64,000 bases of DNA from Chelydra serpentina (lineage: Eukaryota; Chordata; Testudines; Chelydridae). The DNA lies in the NCBI GenBank assembly GCA_037349315.1, contig JBAIAC010000054.1:2046001-2110000 (forward strand), given 5' to 3'. This document shows, piece after piece, positions 55,891-64,000 of this stretch (its first letter is position 1; each line of letters starts with the position of its first letter). The position numbers and the translations under genes were made by a program. Under the pieces are notes generated by a model. It did no database searches, had not been told where the DNA came from, and was given only the letters and a program-made list of their open reading frames with translations.

Positions 55891-58130
55891 TCATAGAATC
55901 ATAGCATATCAGGGTTGGAAGGGATATTTAGTCCAGCCCCCTGCTCAAAGCAGGACCAATCCCCAATCAAATCATCCCAGCCAGGGCTTTGTCAAGCCTG
56001 ACCTTAAAAACCTCTAAGGAAAGAGATTCCACCACCTCCCTAGGTAACCCATTCCAGTGCTTCACCACCCTACTAGTGAAAAAGTTTTTCCTAATATCCA
56101 ACCTAAACCTCCCCCACTGCAACTTGAGACCATTACTCCTTGTTCTGTCATCTGCTACCACTGAGAACAGTCTAGATCCATCTTCTTTGGAACCTCCTTC
56201 CAGGTAATTGAAAGCAGCTATCAAATCCCTCCTCATTCTTGGCTTCTGCAGACTAAATAATTCCAGTTCTCTCAGCCTCTCCTCATAAATCATGTGCTCC
56301 AGCCACCTAATCATTTTTGTTTCCCTCGCTGTATTCTTTCCAATTTTTCCACATCCTTCTTGTAGTGTGGGGCCCAAAACTGGACACAGTACTTCAGATG
56401 ACAAATGTCAAATAGAGGGGAATGATCACGTCCCTTGATCTGCTGGCAATGCCTCTACTTATACAACGTTAGCCTTCTTGGCAACAAGGGCACAGTGTTG
56501 ACTCATATCCAGCTTCTTGTCCACTGTAACCCCTAGGTCCTTTTCTGTAGAACTGCTGCCTAGCCATTCGGTCCCTAGTCTGTAGCAGTGCATTGGGTTC
56601 TTGCTTCCTAACTGCAGGACTCTGCACTTGTCCTTGTTGAACCTCATCAGATTTCTTTTGGCCCAATCCTCTAATTTGTCTAGGTCCCTCTGTATCCTGT
56701 CCCCATCTCCAGCGTATCAACCACTCCTCCCAGTGTAGTGTCATCTCCAAACTTGCTGAGGATGCAGTCCACACCATCCTCCAGATCATTAATGAAGATA
56801 TTGAACAAAACCGGCCCCGGGACCGACCCTTGGGGCACTCCGTTTGATACCGGCTGCCAACTAGACATGTAGCCATTGATCACTACCCGTTGAGCCCGAT
56901 GATTTAGCCAGTTTTCTATCCACCTTACCGTCCATTCATCCAGCCCATACTTCTTTAACTTGCTGGCGAGAATACTGTGGGAGACTGTATCAAAAGCTTT
57001 GCTAAAGTCAAGAAATAGCACATCCACTGCTTTCCCGTCATCCACAGAGCCAGTTATCTCATCATAGAAGGCAATTAGGTTAGTCAGGCATGACTTGCCC
57101 TTGGTGAATCCATGCTGACTATTCCTGATCACTTTCCCCTCCTTTAAGTGGTTCAGAATTGATTCCTTGAGGACCTGTTCCATGATTTTTCCAGGGACTG
57201 AGGTGAGACTGACTGGCCTGTAGTTCCCTGGATCTTCCTTCTTCCCTTTTTTAAAGATGGGCACTACATTAGCTTTTTTCCAGTCATCCGGGACCTCCCC
57301 CGATTGCCATGAGTTTTCAAAGATAATGGCCAATGGCTCTGCAATCACATCCGCCAACTCCTTTAGCACCCTCGGATTCAGTGCATCTGGCTCCATGGAC
57401 TTGTGCTCGTCCAGCTTTTCTAAATAGTCCCGAACTACTTCTTTCTCCACAAAGAGCTGGTCACCTCTTCCCCATACTGTGCTGCGGAGTGCAGCCGCCT
57501 GGGAGCTGACCTTGTCTGTGAAGACAGAGGCAAAAAAGCATTGAGTACACTAGCTTTCTCCACATCCTCTGTCACTAGGTTACTTCCCTCATTCAGTACA
57601 CTTTCCCTGACCTCCTTCTTGTTGCTAGCATACCTGTAGAAACCCTTCTTGTTACTCTTAACATCCCTTGCTCTCTGCAACTCCAAGTGTGATTTGGCCT
57701 TCCTGATTTCACTCCTGCATGCCTGAGCAATATTTTTTACTCCTCCCTGGTCATTTGTCCAATCTTCCACTTCTTGTAAGCTGCTTTTTTGTGTTTAAGA
57801 TGAGCAAGGATTTCACTGTTAAGCCAAGCTGGTCTCATGCCATATTTATTATTCTTTCTACACATTGGGATGGTTTGTTCCTGCAACCTCAATAAGGATT
57901 CTTTAAAATACAGCCAGCTCTCCTGGAATCCTTTCCCCCTCATGTTATTCTCCCAGGGGACCTTGCCCATCAGTTCCCTGAGGGAGTCAAAGTCTGCTTT
58001 TCTGAAGTCCAGGGTCTGTATTCTGCTGCTCTCCTTTCTTCCTTGTGTCAGAATCCTGAACTCGACCATCTCATGGTCACTGCCTCCCAGGTTCCCATCC
58101 ACTTTTGCTTCCCCTACTATTTCTTCCCTG

Positions 58131-58628
58131 CAGGGCCAGCTCCAGGCACCAGCTTGCCAAGCTGGTGCTTGGGGCGGCAGGTGAGAAGGGGGCAGCAGTC
58201 CGAGTCCCGCGGCGGCAATTCGGCGGCAGGTCCGCTCTTCCCGCCGCGGGACTCGGACTGCCGCCCCAGTCTCGCCTGCCGCGGCGGCAAAGGGGCGGCA
58301 GGTCCGCCGCTGTCCCCTTGCCGCTCCAGAATGGGACTGCCTGCGTCGGGGGCGGGGCCCCGCCCTCGACGCAGGCAGACGTGGCGGGGCCCCGCCCTCG
58401 ACGCAGGCAGACGTGGCGGGGCCCCGCCCTCGACGCAGGCAGACGTGGTGGGGCCCCGCCCTCGACGCAGGCAGACGTGGCGGCGCCCCGCCCTCGACGC
58501 AGGCAGACTTGGCGGGGCCCCGCCCTCGACGCAGGCGTCGGGGGCGGGGCCCCGCTACGTCTGCCTGCGTCGGGGGCGGGGCGCCACCACCCCTGCTTGG
58601 GGCGGCAGAACTGTAAGAGCCGCCCCTG
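58131..58628. mobile_element. GC-rich hAT-like MITE in CR1, with perfect 8-bp target duplication
   Basis: 498 bp. Ends CAGGGCCAGCTCCAGGCACC and the inverse of GTAAGAGCCGCCCCTG. CTTCCCTG flanks both sides exactly (58123-58130 and 58629-58636). It shares the left end, CAAGCTGGTGCTTGGGGCGG and GGCGGCAATTCGGCGGCAGG with 45423-45646 and, more loosely, 14316-14880. Non-coding; the 192-243-codon frames on both strands come from the GC-rich interior. Confidence 0.95.
58349..58540. repeat. 32-bp GC-rich minisatellite, about 5 units
   Basis: GTGGCGGGGCCCCGCCC recurs with period 32 at 58381, 58413, 58445, 58477 and 58509 with few changes, each followed by TCGACGCAGGCAGAC. Each unit contains the perfect palindrome GGCGGGGCCCCGCC. 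Inverted partial units at 58340 and 58550 (GTCGGGGGCGGGGC) close the array. Confidence 0.95.
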
Positions 58629-59128
58629 CTTCCCTGTTTGTGAGCAGCAGGTCAAGAAGAGCTCTGCCCCTAGTTGGTTCCTCCAGCACTTGCACCAGGA
58701 AATTGACCCCTACACTTCCTAAAAACTTCCTGGATTGTCTGTGCACCGCTGTATTGCTCTCCCAGCAGATATAGGGGTGATTGATGTCCCCCATGAGAAC
58801 CAGGGCCTGTGATCTAGTAACTTCTGTTAGTTGCCTGAAGAAAGCCTCGTCCACCCCATCCCCCTGGTCTGGTGGTCTGTAGGAGACTCCCACCATGACA
58901 TTACCCTTGTTGCTCACACTGATAAACTTAATCAAGAGACTTTCAGGTTTTTCTGCAGTTTCATACTGGCGCTGTGAGCAGTCATACTGCTCTCTTACAT
59001 ACAACGCAACTCCCCCACCTTTTCTGTCCTACCTGTCCTTCCTGAACAGATTATATCCATCCATGACAGTGCTCCAGTCATGTGAGTTATTCCTCCAAGT
59101 CTCTGTTATTCCAGTCACATCACATTAA

Positions 59129-60059
59129 CAACAAAGAGTTTTGAAAAGTGTGAGTCAAACCCCAACTCAGCATTACCTCATCTTTCGCCTCTTGCTGTGC
59201 CATCAGTTCACTAGCTCTCCAGTCAACGGGATCTTAAAGTCTAGATGAGACCTAAGGGTGAGATTTTGCAGAATGACTCATTGTTGGCCTAACTCTATCC
59301 CTGTTCAATGTGAAGTTAGACCGAGCTGCGCAGTTCTGCACATCACCCCCACTCTGCTGAGCCTTGGGCATTTTTGTTTGAAAAAAACAATACACCACCT
59401 TTCAGGGTCCCTCTGTCCACCACGAAAAAGCAGAAAAGGGGCACGATCCCCATTTTGTTTTACTTCAACTTGTCAGAAAATGGCAGTTGGAAGTTTTGGG
59501 AGGCATGTGAAAATGGTCCTGGAAACCTGCTCACCATTAACAGTTTGTTTTGAATGAAAATTCTCCTGCTGCCTCTAGTGTTAATTTATTATTATTTGTT
59601 ATTAATAGTTCAGAAGGGAGTAGAAGTCAGGGCCTAATAATGTGCCTCATTCTTTGTGAATGAAAACCAAGAGGGTGCCTATGAGCCCTAAAAACACAAG
59701 ACTGAGCCCGGTAGATGTACCCCAGTGTCACTGTGTTACAGACACTGCGATTTTATCACAGACCTCATGCTAGTTGCTGTTTCCCTTAAAGCCCCAGCTT
59801 CTGGAGTCATGTGATTATATAAGAATATCAGCTTTCATTTACAAACAAACAGTAAGTGTCTACCCCTCCTGGTTGTGGAGAAATGTTTGACAACAAGACT
59901 CCAGCCCCAGAAGGCAAAGAAAAAGAACCCAATACTGATTATTTTTTTAAAAACATTTTATGAGTTTAAAGTCAGTCTGATGATTGGGGCGAGGGGCGAC
60001 TCATGATTTGTGAATATTGGAGGTTGGCGATGCAGGGGTCAGGACAAGGTACAGGCCTT
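59129..60059. other. Unassigned sequence, no gene seen
   Basis: Mixed, AT-rich at 59570-59620 and 59935-59970. No domain or repeat recognised. Confidence 0.45.
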
Positions 60060-60705
60060 GTGACGACACAAATGATTTATGTGCTAGTTTGTAGCTGCAG
60101 TTCTGTGTTTGTACAGCGCCGAGCACGATGGGGTCCTGGGCCATGACCGGGACTGCTAGGTGCCACCGTAACACTCCTGTGACAGAGTGCTTGGAGATGG
60201 CACTAATCGGTCTCCCCAGAGAGGGCAGATTGGGACTGGGTGTAATTAACTAATCAGGCTGAGGTGCTGGGTGTGCTGAAGAGCCAATTAGCCCATCAGC
60301 TCATGACTGCTCAGAAGGGCACAGAAAGGAATTGAGGGACAGGCCCAGGGCTAGCTGAGCCAGTCTCACAGAGGGAGACCTCTGTTCCTCTCAGGCCCTG
60401 GGGAAAGAGCCAAAAGCTCAGGGGAAGCTGTAACCAGCACTGCTGCTTGGGCCTGTGAAGGCGTTGGTGGAGGGAACAGAAGTAAACGGGAAGGTGTGGA
60501 TACACAGCCACTGTAGTCAGAGTGGTTTCTGTTGTGCTAGAAGGCAGGATTGGAGTGCAGCCTGCTACAAAACCTAATAAGAAATGTACAGCGCCTAGCA
60601 CTGTGGGGCCTGGGCCAGGACTGGGGCTCCTGCGTGCTACCATAATACATCTAATAAACAATGTACAGCGCCTAGAACAATGGGGTAATATAAATAACTA
60701 ACAAA
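60060..60705 (+). mobile_element. CORE-SINE-type tails, three copies, the first split by an inserted block
   Basis: The tail TTTGTACAGCGCCGAGCACG (60107) is followed by related copies ATGTACAGCGCCTAGCACTG (about 60586) and ATGTACAGCGCCTAGAACAA (about 60660). The spacing of the last two, about 74 bp, points to tandem duplication of the tail. 60178-60572 lies between the first and second copies and is not SINE. Confidence 0.65.
60178..60572. other. Possible solo-LTR-like insertion
   Basis: A block of about 395 bp beginning TGTGACAGAGTGCTTGGAG and ending GCAGCCTGCTACA, hence with TG...CA ends, inside a SINE tail. Contains CAATTAGCCCATCAGC and purine-rich text typical of some turtle LTRs. No target duplication is clear and no internal retroviral sequence is present, so this is a weak call. 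Confidence 0.3.
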
Positions 60706-63694
60706 AGGGAGCCAGCTGCCCACCCTAGTGCAGCTGCTAAAGCGCTGTTGTATACATTGTTACAGGTTGGATAACGAGGAGCAGAGCTTGTCTTGGCACC
60801 CTACCCCCCCACCCCAAGCATAACAGATTCCCGGCCACCCTGATCACTCCTCTGTGCACAGGGTCAGGCTAGAGACTTGCTGAGGGTGACCGAGGAGTTT
60901 ATGATGCGTGTCCCATGAACGCCAGAGACAGAGCCTGCCTCAGGCTGTTCCTGGGCTGGGCAGAGGGGAAGTGTCATTAGTCCTCTCTCCCGATGGGGAG
61001 CTGAGGCCTGGAGAAAGTGCCCTGTGTGGATTAATCAGGGCCAGCTCACACACGACTGCCCTTGGCCGCACTGCCACGTTTTCTGCCTGGTGCTTTTTCC
61101 CAGTCTAGACCAGGGCTCAGTGGGCCCAGCACAGAGGGGAGGTGTGTGTAGGTGTGAGCCTGGAGGAGACGGGTCATTTCCCTGCGGAGGGGGTGGCCAA
61201 AGGTGTGCATGGCACCATTAGGCTATGTTAGAGTCCCCTGGCTCTCTGGCCCTTCCAGCTGGGCTAAGCTGCCCGTTCCTTCTCTCATATCTGCTCTCTC
61301 AGAGGACTGTGCCCTGCCATTGTGGGTGGATGGCCCCAGCACTCCTATCTCTGCCTGCCCGGCAATGTCCCGGGGAGCTGGGGGTGTAGGAGAAAGAGAG
61401 GGGGAAAGAGTCTGTGTGGGGAGCTGGCTGACAGCTCCCTGCTTGGGGCAGCCTCAGAAAAGGGTCTAACAAGGCGTTGGAGGGAAAGTCACTCCTCCTG
61501 CTCCCCTTCCCTTCAGCGTGGGGTGATTGGTGTGAGGATGGGCTAGGAGGAGGGAGAGACGCCCTGCCCTGTGCCAGACACACACGGAGAAGGGTTGGCA
61601 GGAGAGTCCCCGGGCCTGAACATTTCTGGAGCTGGTCCTGTTCGTGCTGCCCAGCCAAGCATCTCGCAGCTGGTGGCAGGTGCTGCCTTCTCCGAGGGCT
61701 GCTTCGACGACCCCCAGAAACGAAATCCCCCCACTCCCTTCTCTGTGCCTGGCGTGTCCGCGCTCCCTGGAAACGTGCAGGAGAAATGGCTTGGGGTTGC
61801 CAAGCTCCGTCGGGGCTGGGAACAGGCTGCTTGCCGTAATGCCGATCCTCCCACCCCCCACATCAGCCCCAGGCATCTCTCGGGGGTCAGTATTCGTGCA
61901 AGCCCGTTCCCACTGGAGGGGAGGCTGAGGGGGATGTTTTCCAGCTGAGTATCTGGGCCTGAGAAGCAGACGTCGCTCGGCTCGAGCGTGCTGAAATGTT
62001 TAATTAGAATTTAACAGCAGCCTGGGAAAGAGGTGTCTTGTCATATTTCTGGGCTTCGTTTTGTTTTTTAACCACGAGCCCTGTATGAATACAGCCGAGA
62101 GGGCCCGGCCGCACAATGAGTCCTTTATGTGCCTATCCCATTGCCCTCCTCACCCCCTGACCTTTCCCATTAGTTGCTGGCACTGTGCCCGGGAGGGAGC
62201 GTTGCTCTGGAGCCAGGGTGGGTGGCTGTCCCTTGCCCTGCCAGCAGGCGTTGCTGTGGAGTGGTGTTGCCGGGAGGACCCCGTGGGTGGAATGGGAGCA
62301 CTGCTGTCTCCCACTGCGAGAGCTGCAGGCCCAGAGAGCACTTTAGTCTGCAAAGTCCCCTCCATGAGAGCAACACAGGGGGCTGGGCTGACAGAACCCC
62401 CCTCAGCCCCCCAACATGGTGCCTGGAGACAGCGCTCCAGGGATGATACTGCTGCTGCTCCCGCCCTACCAGCCACGCGGGATGGTGACTCAGTGAGGGG
62501 CACTCTTCCCCTGAGCTGCCGCTGGATGAGAGGGGAGGCCCCCATGCCCCTGTGGACAGTAGAGCTTCTTGGCTAGAGAAGGGTGTTGACCCTAGAGCCC
62601 AGCAAACTCCATTCCTAGCAGTCATGTCCTTCCTGCCTGAAATTCCTCATGTGGTTCCCATTGGCCACGTTATTCTTCACTTCCTGTCTTAAACCTCTGT
62701 GTGATGTCACTGTGGAGAGGTATCGGAGCGCACTCCACAGGGTAGCCTATAGCGGCTTCGTAACAGGGTTCCCAAACAGAATCCCTGGCTACCCTGGTCA
62801 GGGAAAGTGGACTAGAAGCCTGCCTTGTGTGAACGTGAGCATAGCTAGCCCAGCTCCGCTCCCGGCAGGCATGATCCAGGTGTCACAGAATAGCTCGTTC
62901 CCCTAGGCAGTGGCATTGCTGGACTCTCCGGAGGGTGGGCGCACAGGCTGTCAGCATGCACTGGGGCTGGCATTAGGGGGCTACTCCAAACTCAGTGGCA
63001 GGACTTTGGCTCTTTCAGGGGGCTTAGCCGTTCACGCAGAGCAGAGATTCCCTTCTGTGAAGTGGTATCCAGAGTTCAGCACCAGCAGCCAGCCTCAGCC
63101 TCGCTCAGGGGGGTTGATCTGCAGCCAAACAGCTGCTTGCTCCTGTGCAGCTCGACAAACCCACCCCAGCCATTGTCTGGCTTCGTCCTGCAGAACCCCC
63201 GCCTTCCCACGGTAGGGCCATGCTGACTGCACACACGCCGCGCTGGCCCCGCTTCGGGCGGGCTGGGGTGAGGCGCAGGGAGCCAGGCGAGCGCTGGTAT
63301 GGCTTCTGCCAGCTGCATGAGTCTTGGGCTGTGACAGAGCTGTACCGGGAAGAATACTTTGCCCAGATGAGCACGGCGGGTCACTGGAGCACCCTGGTGT
63401 TTCAAGGGTGTTTGATTGCTCTGAATTGGACCTGGACCCTGTGTCCTAGTGTGGATACCAGCCCTGTTTGTGACTTAGACTCCACTCCCAGGCTGGGGAG
63501 CTGGGCTTGCTGGGCTGGGTCCGGCTGCTTAGTCTGCAAGCAGATAAAGTTCCCTTTGACTGCCGTGTGTCGCCTCTGTGGGACAGGAGAGCTGGGGCCA
63601 GTTTGCTCCCCTGCCGGCCTTGATCTTCTTCCATCCCTGATCTCCCTGGGCAGGCTGTGCTCCCAGTAGCCCCGCTCCAGCCCATTTAACCTAG
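60706..63694. other. Unassigned, GC-richer sequence; no gene defended
   Basis: 60955-61020 has weak MIR-like wording (GATGGGGAGCTGAGGCCTGG). Open frames are dense on both strands (61466-61876 minus, 136 codons; 62061-62576 plus, 171 codons; 62170-62625 minus, 151 codons; 63145-63669 plus, 174 codons) because of GC content. I see no domain and no consistent splice set, so I leave them uncalled. Confidence 0.4.
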
Positions 63695-64000
63695 CCAGGC
63701 CTGCCGATTGGGGGGGCAAAGGGGGCAATTGCACAGGGGCCCCCGGCTGCTGCTGGTGCGGTAGCGGTGTCAGTGGCCGAGAACCCTGGGCCCTTTTAAA
63801 TCACCTGGGCAAGCCACAGGGCTCCTATCCCCGATCCCCCGCCTGCCGTCCGAACCCCTCGGTCCCAGCCCGCGCACCTCCTACACCCCAAACCCCTGAT
63901 CCCCAGCCCTACCCCAGAGACCGCACCCCCAGCCGGAGCCTTCACCACCCCACACCCCAACCCCTGCCCCGAGCCCTGATCCCGCTCCCACCTTCCAAAC
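63695..64000 (+). mobile_element. GC-rich DNA-element left part, cut by the window end
   Basis: CCAGGCCTGCCGATTGGGGG and GCAAAGGGGGCAATTGCACA look like the start of a known type of GC-rich chelonian element. From about 63830 the sequence is a degenerate array of CCCCAACCCCTG- and CCCCGAGCCC-type words. This is the same vocabulary as 45645-45900 but on the opposite strand, so two elements may be joined here. The right end lies outside the window. Confidence 0.5.

Larger units (their letters stand above)
55967..59004 (-). pseudogene. CR1 ORF2 (endonuclease end plus reverse transcriptase), broken
   Basis: Role in an intact CR1: nick the target and copy the RNA. Visible in order: [16 protein letters not shown] and [15 protein letters not shown], the APE-type endonuclease with its GD.NHP motif (58770-58910); [12 protein letters not shown] (about 58060); linker; [20 protein letters not shown] (about 57220-57280); [15 protein letters not shown] motif A (about 56990-57030); [20 protein letters not shown], motif B (about 56790-56850); FGDDTTLGG, motif C with both aspartates kept (about 56725-56750); [15 protein letters not shown]; and the C-terminal NGLPREVVE and [17 protein letters not shown] with a stop. 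At least three frameshifts (near 57750, 57440 and 56705), a stop near 56458 and the MITE disable it. Confidence 0.93.
55891..59128 (-). mobile_element. CR1 LINE, 5'-truncated, minus strand, with a nested MITE
   Basis: About 2.74 kb of CR1 once the 498-bp insert (58131-58628) is removed. The 3' end on the plus strand reads TCATAGAATCATAGCATATC and GCTCAAAGCAGGACCAATCC. Going left to right on plus, the coding order is reversed: C-terminus (55967-56404), thumb, RT, linker, then the endonuclease end (58629-59004). It is truncated within the endonuclease at about 59128, as expected for incomplete target-primed reverse transcription. Confidence 0.95.

Noticed and set aside
55989..56207. 72-codon plus frame (and the similar one at 39189-39407)
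   Set aside because: Both are antisense shadows of the CR1 ORF2 C-terminus; similarity between them reflects the shared CR1 origin.
60178..60572. Confident call of an endogenous retroviral LTR
   Set aside because: TG...CA ends alone are not enough; no target duplication, no polyadenylation signal that I trust, and no internal sequence. Kept only as a weak candidate.
63145..63669. 174-codon plus frame that might be an exon
   Set aside because: GC-rich with frames open on the opposite strand too. No domain and no clear acceptor/donor pair. RNA evidence would be needed.

Overview
This window reads as vertebrate nuclear DNA, most likely from a turtle. The evidence is the repeat content. There are two tRNA-derived SINEs whose tail is the 3' end of a CR1 LINE (the arrangement known from tortoise Pol III SINEs), at least eight CR1 pieces of several subfamilies, MIR/CORE-type SINEs, and many short inverted-repeat DNA transposons of kinds I associate with chelonian genomes. 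There is no bacterial-style gene organisation: no operons, no ribosome-binding sites and no dense coding. I found no host exon that I can defend. The window looks like intergenic or deep-intronic sequence in which mobile elements supply all recognisable coding matter, and every coding remnant is broken.

Layout. 1-14.3 kb is mostly unassigned old sequence with two CR1-tailed SINEs (1.8 and 3.3 kb), a TG microsatellite (6.65 kb) and two MIR copies in opposite orientation (9.7-10.05 kb). 14.3-15.4 kb is a GC-rich minisatellite-bearing element, a 127-bp CA tract and the end of another DNA element. 15.4-24.4 kb is largely unassigned, with a 430-bp purine-rich tract near 23 kb. 24.4-31 kb holds a 294-bp DNA transposon, a Penelope-like retroelement with long inverted ends, a 14-bp target duplication and a GIY-YIG remnant, a perfect 28-bp inverted repeat (27.2 kb), and an antisense CR1 3' part (30.3-31.0 kb). 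31.6-32.5 kb holds two poorly classified repeats.

34.0-38.3 kb is a nest. A CR1 reverse-transcriptase region is split by a 378-bp DNA transposon and by a 1.74-kb foldback hAT element, which itself received an 85-bp Penelope-type fragment. 39-45 kb has more CR1, SINE and small DNA elements. 45.2-46.3 kb is a GC-rich, roughly 1-kb DNA element with a second element inside it. 50.1-52.05 kb is a CR1 tail split by a 1.8-kb hAT-type element filled with 15 copies of a hairpin-forming 94/101-bp minisatellite. 53.7-54.85 kb has three DNA elements in a row. 55.9-59.1 kb is the best CR1 copy (endonuclease to 3' end, minus strand), interrupted by a 498-bp GC-rich element with a perfect 8-bp target duplication. 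The last kilobases are unassigned sequence and an incomplete GC-rich element running off the end.

How the parts relate. CR1 supplies the retrotransposition machinery whose 3' end the SINEs copy. The hAT-type MITEs (8-bp duplications at 35.4/37.1, 50.2/52.0, 53.7/54.0 and 58.1/58.6 kb) needed a transposase in trans. Several of them carry internal GC-rich tandem arrays that keep reading frames open on both strands and create long but spurious ORFs. The most unusual items are the hammerhead-like RNA motif in the ends of the Penelope-type elements, the hairpin minisatellite, the foldback hAT and the perfect inverted repeat at 27.2 kb. Family names rest on reading and recall, not on a database search.
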